A stretch of 64,000 bases of DNA from a virus. Below are positions 29,801 through 38,397 of this stretch, piece by piece. Position 1 is the first letter of the stretch. Each line of letters starts with the position of its first letter. The notes under the pieces are model-generated. The model saw nothing but the letters and a program-made list of their open reading frames with translations, was not told where the DNA came from and did no database searches. The stretch is from IMG/VR virus record IMGVR_UViG_3300009160_000032, positions 27,110-91,109 of that record; one strand, written 5' to 3'. A program made the position numbers and the translations under genes.

Positions 29801-30226
29801 ACCAGTGTCTGTTGTTTGATTTTTACCTTCACTTAAAAAAGTTTGATTTAAATAAAACTCATTTGAGTTTTTGGGGTTTTTTACCGCAGTTTGATTTGCT
29901 TGGTTAACTCCTTGTCCTTGTAAAGCCCCTTTACCTGTAATTTGATCTGTATATGAATTATCTAAAAATTTTTTATTTCCAGGGTTTAAAAAATTAATAG
30001 TTGCTATTGATAAGTTTTGTAAGTCTGTTGTGTCAGGTGTTGTCCCAATAATTAATTTTGTTCTTGGTAATACCTTACACTCTAAATTTGCATACATTAC
30101 CAAATTTTCATGTTTAACTGCACGTTCTTTTACATTACCGTCGTTATCTATAATTTTATTGGGATCTATAATTATTATATTCTGGTAATCAAAGTCTACT
30201 AAAATATTTTCATTTTCAATCGCCAT
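23831..30226 (-). CDS. giant baseplate hub protein
   Basis: At 2131 residues this is the largest protein in the window. The N-terminal 250 residues include KGWYGKAIRYKLQLSDFKSR, and near the C-terminus YRVYTCDVSMLGNALIQPKM followed by FSGPYQIQSVSHSIGPGSF matches the way gp27/gpD-type hub proteins end their beta-barrel domains. The long middle part is Asn/Tyr/Phe-rich with no catalytic motif I can name. The gene overlaps the gp53-like gene by 11 bases and follows the tape measure and another giant protein, the position of hub genes in contractile tails. I see no lysozyme domain. Hub assignment is moderately supported; several functions may be fused. Confidence 0.6.
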   Translation of the reverse strand: MAIENENILVDFDYQNIIIIDPNKIIDNDGNVKERAVKHENLVMYANLECKVLPRTKLIIGTTPDTTDLQNLSIATINFLNPGNKKFLDNSYTDQITGKGALQGQGVNQANQTAVKNPKNSNEFYLNQTFLSEGKNQTTDTGLLGIRSIKVSTETSLRTEVSISLIDVRGRALFELADNSPYAVFFQFPYPPFTLTLKGWYGKAIRYKLQLSDFKSRFDAESGSFNIDLKFQPYQFTVLNEIKLSDTLALPHMYEANATVTSTPNVATQNSVASSAKLTRGYQKIREVYKEYKKKKLMDENMPEYTVYEFKEKLKTFITDILNNYQNQESLSALTNSELYLNQLTEFKNEIYYNKDSWYNQNLYIQAPLVLSSYTSNNTVTFVKNYKFKKEIVTGGLTATTLNKLQSIISDNLKKLGDNPTFGSSATANYTIAGKTTVSTIPLNIKLEDFYYDKNDSILTTSDPIDYKQSYQFIYNTSPTGDTDPNFVKYKTEIAAQLPTENYFIFDGISEGDKSFIEKINDLEKQLKTKKTEIEQELTNALKDTLELNLGFKPTIKNMAGVLLANSEAFLRILDEVHKSAWNKRDDPTRRRAIIDSVSNSTSVDRPKIARSNSPVFPWPQFIVEDNSNPSKTTYQLKYPGDYPAETGSNDYNIWPEVEFVEEYLYGFTQRNAQTNFITTQNQKVNLPYTTLNSIEYPITFEIFSSTEDVKFIYEIYERVLTYAFYSKLNRGGSNENSIYKVIIDMEAENIKNSLGTDNPFLIELLKNYNFNARNFELILKHISNEGNGESWQNFRRGIYNTSYLKSVTETPFYLSSYEPPSQPVLGNSTDVGNFLNSTKNNEFDRTDIYPYVNVDWVNKNLANSLSVSGDTKLAFNTNNTIFYNTTIVQTANFKDNSDSNFVRPFTYFNNNGVTDPTINLTTKQSLYNFYEERSKKYEKQFLTEGTVNYVEYDNELLYNQTTSMLNTPYFVNSISKGVENFRNSNLYPYKEAAYLFLNSLPLTTLREKYKKLDGTATTDLDYMFATFKKFGSVHRLPYAWVLKYGSIWHRYKSWIDNGFDFMTTPWDNFDYTTNFDPITQNISKIYNLSGYTTVTSANTEVSLQRDITSGFLTATQMNVGFYPKLINDLNVFYNGLTLFENYTDLEIQENIDSKKLYLNLSDNSLMNYDFGFDDADPNRALKISTLSTMIKEDSGSNYFITPSFGSSFNQTKYECFSGPQGQEKLKVEVKNNPAVFNGSVRMFWALPNYGYFDNNRLGINSPDEYLKSIILDESKQQNFLIDGDVTKYTKIDEIFSIFEKRVLDLFEEHFLNFSKSKYDYTNIIKTPQGTPSAEDSVLIKYRNFQLLATELFKVPESVFISENISDNAITAIKDKQLELVYDLLNKFINYDLLFDNGNPSFYNKRVFYSLTSLPLVDKIVPKSYNLDTPYSLPSLNGTTTLAQSQNAYPDEWRALETYVGFSTIPQLEYTNIGSFITDFFIDLDISFSVDNIRDFAPLIKIYATQKLNDNTFNEFKFRELLNSHFESCNLFKNDIINTLMPEVLKNLPSQVITPQPNRANYTGNIGRIETWEKMKAFNDKWIAGNDYKENSLFEDFLFIDRASRNIAGEVYCDVVAWKDKLEESILKTPDRPLWQILRELIEASGFTVLDYAGYVNYYDVNDISVRPNPSNQGSTSIANDIFGTFLNVDFRNSKTKMVCTFANESSKNLDIPNSDFRNDVFQINRQSENPLLENQSKKQDWGQSNKLVAFNMDVGRFNQGIFTSFDINMNSGQKTAEEIRMLEYTANQAGGINVTPQSQSMYNFYKYRVYTCDVSMLGNALIQPKMYFNLRNVPMFSGPYQIQSVSHSIGPGSFTTSFSGTRQPVYEISAQDSYLQTIYKNFVTPLLNKVKNTTSANITTNIIGQQNSKMNTVNGPNTPSSNQCGQFLVSPFDVFNYSASTQTVISEASIVDTIKTTVNSKLPLGNQNTALRYYIFIIGYIANYDGTTFKVNSNNFGNIPLNQSHLGDNDLYISGVTNSYYCQSSGNGQIIPTAAFSSVTNPITVLVNKFLSLAKNPNGDTFLSNLTTAQLTTNPALLPIAQGFGKLYITTWPNLVDDNVYLQLQPSDQTSLNNKIISAINRANGLGLGA

Positions 30227-30539
30227 AATAAAAGTAATAATTTTCTATCGTATTTTTATAATCTTGTAGTGAACCAACTAAAGGGAAAGGTACACGTAAA
30301 ATTGATCCGTCAGGAATATTCCATTCTTCACCCCCAAACTGAGGGTTTGCCGCTAATACCAACCAACCAAAAAATGGTGTTCCATAATATTGTTGTGATA
30401 TCTTGTCAAGTCTAGATTGTCCGACTTTATAAATATAGTTCTTATCTGACGGTTTTGTATCTAATTTTACAAAAGGAACAATATTTTGTTCTCCATTAAT
30501 TAAAAATTGGTTATACCTATTATAATATTGTAATCCCAT
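30216..30539 (-). CDS. LysM-type baseplate wedge protein, gp53-like
   Basis: A 107-residue protein with a LysM-like core: YIYKVGQSRLDKISQQYYGT followed by PFFGWLVLAANPQFGGEEWNI and GSILRVPFP. T4 gp53 has the same LysM fold and joins neighbouring wedges in the baseplate; short LysM proteins also occur beside hubs in P2-type tails. It overlaps the hub gene start by 11 bases and begins 2 bases after the 1614-residue gene, so all three are translationally linked. The LysM-like domain is clear; the gp53 equivalence is inferred from length, fold and location. Confidence 0.75.
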   Translation of the reverse strand: MGLQYYNRYNQFLINGEQNIVPFVKLDTKPSDKNYIYKVGQSRLDKISQQYYGTPFFGWLVLAANPQFGGEEWNIPDGSILRVPFPLVGSLQDYKNTIENYYFYYGD

Positions 30540-30540
30540 A

Positions 30541-33500
30541 TTAATTTAATTTAACTTTACCATCAAAGGTATTTTTTTTATTATCCCAATTTGTTTGACC
30601 GTATATTTGAGTGATTTGAGTTTTCTTATCTTTAGATAAACTATCATTACTATCTAATGGTTGTGTTTCATATTTTAATCTTCTATTCACATTATCCTCA
30701 AATTTAAAAGTTTTTAATTCTTTAAGAATATTGTCATTAGAATCTTGTGTCATTTTTTCTTTATCCCTACCGTAAGCCTCCTCAAAATTCACCCTTAAAG
30801 CATCATATTTTTTTGTTAGATCGGCCTTTGCTCCTGATATGGCTTCTATTTCGGGGGTTGAGACAAATTCTATAAACAATAGTTCATATTTATCTTTATT
30901 TGTAAATGTTTGTGATAATAATGTGTATAAACGTTTATCTTCGTCTTTATCTAATTCAGAAAGGGAATAGTCTGTTATTTCAAAACAATTTTCATTATCA
31001 TAAAATTTTTCATTAGGTAATGGTATTATTTTTAAATCACTTTTTTCAATCGCATAATCATTTAATTTTTTGGCGACTGTTAAATAATCATCTATCATTT
31101 TCTCAAATACTGTAATATCTCCCGTTAAATTATAAATTTTTACATTACCATCTGATAATATCTTACCATCAATTCCTGTTAATGTTTGTACGTTTCCTAA
31201 TTTTTTTGTTGTGACAACATTAAGTTTGTTAAAAGTCTTTATTAGGTTTTGTTCATTATCGGTTATAGTATTTATTGGTTGAGCTAAATCTCTTATAATT
31301 TCTTTTTCAACACTTTCTACATAGGCCTTTAATTTCCTTTTAGTGTCTCTAATTATATTTTCTTGACCAGATAAAGATAAAATTTCTTTAAAACAACTTA
31401 TTAACGAATTTGTTTCATTATCTATATCTTCTTTTATTTTAGAACTTAGTTTATTTATTCTTTTTTCAAACTCATTTGGTTTTCCATAAAGTTTTGTATC
31501 AATTTTACTTGCGGTATTAATTATTGTATTCCCTGAAGAATAATTCCTTTCAAAAGTTACTAACTGTAACATACTATAATTAAATTGATCTACAATAGTA
31601 TTATATTGGTTTGTACTAACATTAATATAATCTCTAGTTTGATCTGCCAATTGTGTGTAAATTTTTGTATAATCAATATCCCCACTTTCAGTATCCCCAC
31701 TTTTAATTGTTGTTAATACCGAACCTATAGTATCTCCACCATCATTAGTTTGTTCATTATTAACTGTTGCATTTGCAATAGCCTTATCAACCAACTCCAC
31801 TAAAGCGTAGTTAAGTTCAGTTTCTTCCGCCCTTTCATCATACATTTCTGTATTTGCATAAAAATTAAACGACAATGCATTTTGTAAACTTTCTATTGGT
31901 CTTGCCAATCCGTGTCCTCCAATAAATTTAAGATCCAAACTAACCTTAACAACCATTGGTTGTATACCAATACCTTCAGGGTTTATATCAAAAAATGGTG
32001 CTTCATAAGTTATAGATAAAGTTCCGGGTATTGCCTTAGTATGGTAGAAATCTCCAACTCTAATTACTAAAACAGGTGGGGCCCCAAATGTTGTATTTAA
32101 CGCATCATCATATTTTGGTCTACCATCACTTCCAATAACAGGAATTGTTTGACCAGGTCTAACACATTGATTTAAAAACGTAAGTCTTGAATTTAATCCT
32201 TCAGGTGTCATTGAGTGAAATGCCGGATTGAAGAACTTTAATTTATCTTTTAGTGTTTCAAGAACCATCGGGTCACTTTCTTTCAATAATTCAAAATAAT
32301 CACATTCAGTTAATAATCTTCTTATTAATTTTTTACCTATAGCCTGTTTAAGTTTATCTTGAATGTCTGTATTTGGTTGTGGTTTAACTGCTTGTGAATT
32401 AACTTGGTCAGGAGAACTTTGGTTTACATTGTTTTGGTTTGTGGGGTCAGTCGAAGTAACATCATCAACTATAGTTATTTTACTAACTATTGCCGCATTT
32501 ACCGCCAAATTAGGATAACTATAAAGTATTTCTTTTTGAGTTAGGTTTATTGTAGAACTTAATGGGGCAACTATAGTTTGGTTTGTATTAAAGTCTTGTC
32601 CATTTTGTGGTTGATTAGAGTCAAAATAATTTTTTATAGTTATTTTTGATAGACCTCCGCTTGCCGATATTGTTAATTTTTTATTATCTATTTCTGATTT
32701 AAGTTTTTCAGAAAGGAAAGTTTTTGCGGATTCCGCAAATTCAATTGTTTTACCTTCAATTTTTATGTCAACAATATTTTTATTTGAGACAATACTTCTA
32801 ATTCCGGAAATAAAGTCATTATTAATTGAATCGTAATTTGTTTGTACTATAGTTTTAATAAACGATTCAGTGTTAGATTTAAGGTATGTTGCGTTTGTGT
32901 TTCCTTGGATTAAACATTCAACTGGCGATAATGCGGTAATTGTATTAACATCTGAAATGTATTTTGTTACTTGTTGTTCAAAGTTAAAATTTGTAGTTTC
33001 CGGACCAAAATAAAACCCTAAACCTTCATAGTTTAAACTAAAGTTTTTTTCTTCTTCAGGAGTATTTCCTATTGTATTTGCGTTTTCGGGTGATGTATTT
33101 TCTGCCGGTATTTCATTTTGTATTTGATCTAATTCTTCAGGTGTTAGTCTTGGGTCGTTCAATAAGTTCTGATACATCTCAAGTTCCCTTAGTGGTAATG
33201 TGTTAAATTTGGCGGCCAACTCATATAGATCATATTTTGTACAACCCGCAATAAATGATTTAACAACATTATCAAACTTTTCTTTACCCAATTTTTCTAA
33301 TTGTTTATTCACCAATAAATTCATTATAGATGGGTGATCAACAACTATTTTAAACCCTAATTTTCCTGTTCTTGTTGTGTTCTTATACGTATATATTGGT
33401 TCAGGTCTACCTAAGAAAGGTATCTCGTCAAAGTTTGCCGTACTACCATCACTAAACTCAACATCATATGGTGGAAACCACATAATACGACCTCCGTTAG

Positions 33501-35385
33501 GTCCTCTTTCACATAATGGTAATTCATCAACAGTAAACCCCGGTCTATCGGATGTTCTCCAAGCCAAGTTCTCAATTGAGATCATATACTTTTTGGCCCC
33601 CTTAGATGTTACATTTGTTGATCCAATTCCTTTTATCGGTGCAATATTTAAATTATATGTTTTGTCAAGAACTGAATATGAAAATCTTCTATTTTCAGTT
33701 GTTATACCTTCTGACTTTTGAAGATCATTAAATGTATAATATGGTGTATCTTTAGTAAAAATTCTACAGTATTCTATTCCCGCTTCTTCCCCTGTTGAAT
33801 TATCAACATATGACATTACTTTAGAACCTTTAGTTATTTCTTTATACCCATCATGGAATACTTTACTAACTTGATTAATCGCATTACCTGCATGTTTTAA
33901 TCTTCTTTTACCAAGTAGATTATCTGCAGAATTAACTAATCTTTGTGTGTTATCTAATATTGAACCTTGTTTTAATCCAAAGTTTGTTGATTCGTTAAAT
34001 AAGTAAGAAGAGCTTATTTGATTAAAGTCCCCATCTTGGGACACTAAGTCCCCCCCTTTTTTAACTTTATATCCTGCGGCCTCTTTAAATCTTGGTGATG
34101 TCCAAACAAACCCACCATCAGGTTTTCCTCCGTTTTCAGATGCGATACTGTTAAGTCCAAATTTGGCCTCTTCCATTCCGTTACCTTCAAATTGGTTACC
34201 CATTTCATCAGGACCAAAGACAATCGCATTTGTTAATTTACCATATGAATTAACGGGCACTGCATTTACAGGTGATGTTATATATTCAGGATTATTAATG
34301 TCAGAACCTATATAATAACCTCCACTAACTGTGGCTCCAACCGCTCTTAATATTGAGTTTACGCCTGCAATTGCTACGTTTCCTAAACCTCCTATTTCAT
34401 AAGATGGTCTATATAAATTTTTATTTAATAATGAATATAGTGTAGATATTTGTCCCGCTCCTGTTTGTTCTAATAATCTTTTAGATGGTTGTAAAAATCT
34501 ACTTGACCCATCCGATAATAAATTAAATGATCCAGCGGCGGTATTTTGTAAAACGTTTGCAATTTGATTTCCTGTTGATGGATTTCTATTTGAGTCTTCG
34601 TCAATAAATAATGGACCAACTAATGGTGATCCAGGACTAAAGTCTCCTCTTAATCTATCTAAAAATGTTATTGTACTTGATGGTATTGTAATTCTATAAT
34701 CTCTACTTCCACCAAGACCACTTCCTGCTAAAGCGGAAGGTGATGTTAAATTTGTATTTGTTTCTCTAAATAATTGTCTTTGTTCTTCGGCCGCAACGTT
34801 AGCATTAAAATTTGTCTCTAATTTTGTTGCCGATAATCTCATCAAATATGAATCACTTGATAATGAACCGTCACTACCTATAGGATTACTTTGAGTATAT
34901 AATAAATAAGGATCGTATTTTGATGGTGTAAAAAATATTGGGTCAAAGTACGGTTGATGAACCTGATTTGCTAATAGAAATTCAGTAACATCAAACATCT
35001 CATTAAATCCTCCAATAGGTCCGTACTTGTTTTTACTATAGGCCGAGTCAATGAAAAATTCATTTATAATATCTAAATTTGTTTCAGATGGGTTATACTC
35101 CCCCGCATTTGTTGCGGGTATTATTGGGTCCTGTTGTAATCCAATAGTATTAACAAATCCACCATTTGGTCCGTATTTGTTTAACGTATAAAATTCATCA
35201 GCAACATTTGTTGATCCTATGTTCGGTAAATTTACATTCGAATAGTCAGATAATGTTTCCTCAAAGTTTTGTGGTCCTAACGGGGCACTAAACGCACCAC
35301 TAACATTATAGGGCGGTAAGGTTCTTGAAACTAATGAATTTCTAAAATCCGAACTATTATTAAAACTTAAACTACTTTCTGGCAT
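30541..35385 (-). CDS. giant baseplate/tail-tube junction protein
   Basis: A 1614-residue protein between tape measure and LysM protein. The N-terminal half is Asn/Ser/Gly-rich with repeated KYGPNGGF/KYGPIGGF segments (about residues 70-125). A region near residue 600 (ISIENLAWRTSDRPGFTVDE) and one near 1105 (VIRVGDFYHTKAIPGTLSIT, then MVVKVSLDLKFIGGHGLARP) look like conserved virion domains. The C-terminal 350 residues are Lys/Glu-rich and probably helical. Its position would suit the gp48/gp54 proteins that start the tail tube, but size and sequence are unlike T4. A TATTTATT element lies 15 bases upstream. Confidence 0.5.
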   Translation of the reverse strand: MPESSLSFNNSSDFRNSLVSRTLPPYNVSGAFSAPLGPQNFEETLSDYSNVNLPNIGSTNVADEFYTLNKYGPNGGFVNTIGLQQDPIIPATNAGEYNPSETNLDIINEFFIDSAYSKNKYGPIGGFNEMFDVTEFLLANQVHQPYFDPIFFTPSKYDPYLLYTQSNPIGSDGSLSSDSYLMRLSATKLETNFNANVAAEEQRQLFRETNTNLTSPSALAGSGLGGSRDYRITIPSSTITFLDRLRGDFSPGSPLVGPLFIDEDSNRNPSTGNQIANVLQNTAAGSFNLLSDGSSRFLQPSKRLLEQTGAGQISTLYSLLNKNLYRPSYEIGGLGNVAIAGVNSILRAVGATVSGGYYIGSDINNPEYITSPVNAVPVNSYGKLTNAIVFGPDEMGNQFEGNGMEEAKFGLNSIASENGGKPDGGFVWTSPRFKEAAGYKVKKGGDLVSQDGDFNQISSSYLFNESTNFGLKQGSILDNTQRLVNSADNLLGKRRLKHAGNAINQVSKVFHDGYKEITKGSKVMSYVDNSTGEEAGIEYCRIFTKDTPYYTFNDLQKSEGITTENRRFSYSVLDKTYNLNIAPIKGIGSTNVTSKGAKKYMISIENLAWRTSDRPGFTVDELPLCERGPNGGRIMWFPPYDVEFSDGSTANFDEIPFLGRPEPIYTYKNTTRTGKLGFKIVVDHPSIMNLLVNKQLEKLGKEKFDNVVKSFIAGCTKYDLYELAAKFNTLPLRELEMYQNLLNDPRLTPEELDQIQNEIPAENTSPENANTIGNTPEEEKNFSLNYEGLGFYFGPETTNFNFEQQVTKYISDVNTITALSPVECLIQGNTNATYLKSNTESFIKTIVQTNYDSINNDFISGIRSIVSNKNIVDIKIEGKTIEFAESAKTFLSEKLKSEIDNKKLTISASGGLSKITIKNYFDSNQPQNGQDFNTNQTIVAPLSSTINLTQKEILYSYPNLAVNAAIVSKITIVDDVTSTDPTNQNNVNQSSPDQVNSQAVKPQPNTDIQDKLKQAIGKKLIRRLLTECDYFELLKESDPMVLETLKDKLKFFNPAFHSMTPEGLNSRLTFLNQCVRPGQTIPVIGSDGRPKYDDALNTTFGAPPVLVIRVGDFYHTKAIPGTLSITYEAPFFDINPEGIGIQPMVVKVSLDLKFIGGHGLARPIESLQNALSFNFYANTEMYDERAEETELNYALVELVDKAIANATVNNEQTNDGGDTIGSVLTTIKSGDTESGDIDYTKIYTQLADQTRDYINVSTNQYNTIVDQFNYSMLQLVTFERNYSSGNTIINTASKIDTKLYGKPNEFEKRINKLSSKIKEDIDNETNSLISCFKEILSLSGQENIIRDTKRKLKAYVESVEKEIIRDLAQPINTITDNEQNLIKTFNKLNVVTTKKLGNVQTLTGIDGKILSDGNVKIYNLTGDITVFEKMIDDYLTVAKKLNDYAIEKSDLKIIPLPNEKFYDNENCFEITDYSLSELDKDEDKRLYTLLSQTFTNKDKYELLFIEFVSTPEIEAISGAKADLTKKYDALRVNFEEAYGRDKEKMTQDSNDNILKELKTFKFEDNVNRRLKYETQPLDSNDSLSKDKKTQITQIYGQTNWDNKKNTFDGKVKLN

Positions 35386-35400
35386 TATCCAATTTTATTT

Positions 35401-35408
35401 AATAAATA
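35401..35408 (-). promoter_or_regulatory. TATTTATT promoter-like element
   Basis: Minus-strand TATTTATT 15 bases before the ATG of the 1614-residue gene, in the short gap after the tape-measure gene. Confidence 0.45.
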
Positions 35409-35426
35409 GAATTTAAGAATGTTTTT

Positions 35427-37436
35427 TTAATAAAAACTTGTTCCTTCGATTGATTTTGTTGCCGCCCTTACTTTATCTAAAAATTCGGGTTTAAGTATCA
35501 TTGTCTCAAGAACGCCTTTTAATTCGTTTTGATTCATATTTGTTGGCACATTTTTTAAATCAATTGTCATATCCAATTTATGGTTAATATCGTTTGTCGA
35601 CTTTATTTCTTTTGCCGTTGTTTCAACTTCTCTTTTGTCTATACCCATAGTCATCATAATATCCGTTAAAGATTTTTCTCTTTGTTTTTCTATTGAGGAC
35701 ATTCCCATAGTCTCATTTGTTAAAATGGGTTTTGTTTCTATTGTTGCCGGAGTAACGGATCCTTGCGGATTTTTAATAAGGTCCATCATCATCTTAACCT
35801 CATCTTCACTTTTTGGTCCATCTGTAGTTGATATAATAGTATCTTTATCATTTATTCTACCTATTGATCCTTCAGGTCCCATAATTAATCTATCATTACC
35901 AGGTAAACTAATAAAGTCATCTAAATTAAATGTATTGGTTAAAAACGTAGTAACACTACCTATAGCATTTGTAAAACCATCCAAAGCGGTTGTCATTCCG
36001 GCCAACATAATACCTATACTTGATTCTACTGTATTTGCAATACCCTCTAATTTAGGCGTTATTTTAGTAACCGCATCTCCAATCAATTCAATTTTTTTAT
36101 CAATAATTTGTCCGGCTTCATCACTTAATTTATCAAGTTGGGTTAAGGATACGTTAGCCAACTTATCAGTGCTTTCCGCAATTTGGGCTATCATTTTTTC
36201 TCCTGTTTTAGATCCGGCGATTTGAGATGGAATTACAGTTTCTAAAGCTTTTAATGTTTGATTAAATTTAGTGTTCACATCCATTTGGGATTCCACAAGT
36301 TTTATTAAAGTTTTATCCTCACCAGGTTTTGCCTCAAATGTTTCTTTTATTTGTTTATTTTGGGACGATAAGAAATCTTGTAATTTTGTTTTTTCATAGG
36401 CATTCATGTCTTGAAGTGCCTTCGTAACTTGTTGTCCATCTTGTTCATACGTAACTTCAAATTTACCATCTTTACCTTTGGTAAGTAAGTTGGTAAGTTT
36501 CTCCATCTCTTTAGGGTCGGCAATTTGGAGTCCTGTTGTATTAATTAAATCTTGTTTATCTTGTAGTTGTGACATTGAGATACCCATTTTCGCTAACTCG
36601 TCAGCACTATAACCTGCCGCAGTTTCTATTTCTTTTAAAAAGTCCATACCGATTGCAGACATTTTACCTGTTTCGTCAACAAATTTTGATGACATTTTTG
36701 CAATCTCTTCTTGTAGTTTTGCGGGTTCATTTCTTGCCAAGAACCTAACCCTTTCAACATTCATCAGTTCAGAAGAACCTGTTGCCCCCAATCTTGATAG
36801 TGTGTTTACAAATTCTTGAGCCTTTTCAGGTTTATAAAGTAGTTCAGCCGAACTAACCGCCTTACCCATATCAACTCTTAAAACCGCAGATTTGGCTGCC
36901 ATGTCGGCAAGTCCCATAACCCCGTCTTTAAAATTAAATTTAGATAATGCGGACATGTTTGTACTAACCGCATTGGCAACTGCCTTAGCATTAACACCAA
37001 TAAGATTAGCACTCTCCATTATGTTTGCCATCTCAGAGTTCGCCTCATAAATTGATTTACCTAAATTTGCATAATTTTCAAATAAGACTTTTGATTCAAT
37101 TCCTGTTGCCTGTGTTGTTGCAAATAATTCATCTGTTGCGTTTTTATTTAAAACTATTTGAGTTCCAAATGTTTCAAATAACGCCGATTGTTGTTTTACT
37201 ATTGAGTCTACACTACCTCCTAATCTTGTAATTTCGGTAAGACCTTCTGTAAGAGTTTGTTTTAAAAGAAATGCCTGTTCCCTACCGGCCCCAATTGAGC
37301 TGGCCATTTTTGAAAACTCTTTATCGATGTTTTCAACCATCTCTTGGATTCCGGTTAAATTTTTCTTTAGAGCATCTGCAAAATCTTTTCCTGTCCCAGA
37401 ATCAAAAGTAGTACCCGAAGCAAAAAACATCATCAT
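35427..37436 (-). CDS. tape measure protein
   Basis: A 669-residue, mostly helical protein that should set tail length and be threaded inside the tube. Typical tape-measure content is seen: long Ala/Lys/Glu-rich helices (ANIMESANLIGVNAKAVANA; MAAKSAVLRVDMGKAVSSAE), a hydrophobic Gly-rich stretch near residue 470 (SSIGIMLAGMTTALDGFTNA), and a Met/Thr/Lys-rich C-terminus. It lies between the tail-assembly chaperone and the baseplate proteins, the conserved place for this gene. It starts with three consecutive Met codons; I chose the first because a TATTTATA element lies 13 bases before it. T4 gp29 (590 residues) is the nearest functional counterpart. Confidence 0.75.
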   Translation of the reverse strand: MMMFFASGTTFDSGTGKDFADALKKNLTGIQEMVENIDKEFSKMASSIGAGREQAFLLKQTLTEGLTEITRLGGSVDSIVKQQSALFETFGTQIVLNKNATDELFATTQATGIESKVLFENYANLGKSIYEANSEMANIMESANLIGVNAKAVANAVSTNMSALSKFNFKDGVMGLADMAAKSAVLRVDMGKAVSSAELLYKPEKAQEFVNTLSRLGATGSSELMNVERVRFLARNEPAKLQEEIAKMSSKFVDETGKMSAIGMDFLKEIETAAGYSADELAKMGISMSQLQDKQDLINTTGLQIADPKEMEKLTNLLTKGKDGKFEVTYEQDGQQVTKALQDMNAYEKTKLQDFLSSQNKQIKETFEAKPGEDKTLIKLVESQMDVNTKFNQTLKALETVIPSQIAGSKTGEKMIAQIAESTDKLANVSLTQLDKLSDEAGQIIDKKIELIGDAVTKITPKLEGIANTVESSIGIMLAGMTTALDGFTNAIGSVTTFLTNTFNLDDFISLPGNDRLIMGPEGSIGRINDKDTIISTTDGPKSEDEVKMMMDLIKNPQGSVTPATIETKPILTNETMGMSSIEKQREKSLTDIMMTMGIDKREVETTAKEIKSTNDINHKLDMTIDLKNVPTNMNQNELKGVLETMILKPEFLDKVRAATKSIEGTSFY

Positions 37437-37449
37437 ATTCTTTTTATTT

Positions 37450-37457
37450 TATAAATA
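37450..37457 (-). promoter_or_regulatory. TATTTATA promoter-like element
   Basis: Minus-strand TATTTATA 13 bases before the first of three ATG codons of the tape-measure gene. Confidence 0.5.
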
Positions 37458-37463
37458 CCTATT

Positions 37464-37619
37464 TTATTGTTTTGGGTTATTCATTTCAATAACCTTATCT
37501 ATCATATAATTTCTTTGATATGTTGGTACTTTAAGAAAATCAGAATATGACATTCTAAGAAATTTCGCTAAAAATATATATTGATCTAATAGATATTGTT
37601 TATATGTCAAAGAAAGGCC
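37464..37619 (-). CDS. frameshift extension of tail-assembly chaperone (51 codons)
   Basis: This open frame has no upstream ATG and overlaps the end of the 251-residue chaperone gene in the +1 frame. It encodes a 51-residue helical segment (GLSLTYKQYLLDQYIFLAKF, then MSYSDFLKVPTYQRNYMIDK) that looks like the second part of tail chaperones: a hydrophobic helix followed by a short domain with a conserved Pro-Xaa-Tyr. The overlap holds GAC TTT TTT CGG. Phe-tRNA on TTT can move +1 onto TTC, or back 2 on the T run, before the rare CGG codon; either gives a 296-residue fusion. Separate initiation at the internal ATG (37553) is the alternative and would give only 29 residues. Confidence 0.55.
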   Translation of the reverse strand, partial: GLSLTYKQYLLDQYIFLAKFLRMSYSDFLKVPTYQRNYMIDKVIEMNNPKQ

Positions 37620-38355
37620 GAAAAAAGTCAACCCCAAACGTTATCGAGGTCGATACGTTTTCTCCAGACGGGGCTATTACTTCTAAGGTTAAATCTAACC
37701 CTGGCTCATTTTGTGAAATGAATCTTTTTATATATTTTGAATCCATAATTGGCATGTTCTGAACAAACTCAATTATTTTACCTCTATCTGATTCACCATT
37801 TAATTCAACAATTTGTTCTTGTAGTGTCCATATTGTTAATGGAGCAACTCTACCTTTAGGATATTTGGTTTCCATATCAGTAATTTTAGTCTTATCTCCC
37901 AAAGTTAAAAGTCTTAATTTAACTGTCGCTCCAGTTCTTGGTAAAGTCGTTGTAAAAGTACCGTCTTCGTTTGGTGTTGTGTTTGGTTTTTTAAAATTAA
38001 TCTCATCAATAATAAAAGTGTGTTGGAACATCTTTCCTGTTGCGGGATCCATTAAATTTATTGTGTACTCAGGACCGAATGACGTATTTCTTAAGAAGAT
38101 TAAAATTGCTTCAATGTCTCCATCCAAAAGATCTTCAGGTTTTATTTCAGGTTCATATAATTTATTTCTTAACAAAGTTATTAATAAATTATTATTTTTT
38201 ACTCCCGAACTTAAAACGTCCTCATCTGTTGCGTTTAAGTAACCAATTTTTACCCCAGATTTTTTATTTTTATAATATAAACCTCTAGACGGTAACTCAA
38301 CAACATCGTGAGGTAAATTAAAATTAGTCTGTCCATATAAAATTTCATTTTCCAT
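37600..38355 (-). CDS. tail-assembly/baseplate protein of the T4 gp26-gp51 family
   Basis: A 251-residue protein. The N-terminal segment NLPHDVVELPSRGLYYKNKK, followed by VKIGYLNATDEDVLSS, is the signature of the T4 baseplate protein family (gp26/gp51 type). Later LLDGDIEAILIFLRNTSFGP and GDKTKITDMETKYPKGRVAP fit the same family. In many phages a protein of this kind sits just before the tape measure and works as a tail-assembly chaperone. Here the tape-measure gene follows after 164 bases that hold an overlapping extension frame. The 3' end contains a T6-CGG slip-prone sequence. No TATTTATA match lies close upstream; the nearest is an imperfect TTTTTATAATA. Confidence 0.75.
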   Translation of the reverse strand: MENEILYGQTNFNLPHDVVELPSRGLYYKNKKSGVKIGYLNATDEDVLSSGVKNNNLLITLLRNKLYEPEIKPEDLLDGDIEAILIFLRNTSFGPEYTINLMDPATGKMFQHTFIIDEINFKKPNTTPNEDGTFTTTLPRTGATVKLRLLTLGDKTKITDMETKYPKGRVAPLTIWTLQEQIVELNGESDRGKIIEFVQNMPIMDSKYIKRFISQNEPGLDLTLEVIAPSGENVSTSITFGVDFFRPFFDI

Positions 38356-38397
38356 ATACTTTTTTATTATAAAAATAATTACATTTGTTTTATAGTA

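Noticed and set aside
35635-36225. 196-codon plus-strand frame
   Set aside because: It lies wholly within the tape-measure gene on the other strand, is Ile/Val/Ser-rich without domain structure and has no upstream signal.
37464-37553. Independent 29-codon gene starting at ATG 37553
   Set aside because: Too short, without leader signal, and the open frame extends back into the chaperone gene, making frameshift expression more likely.
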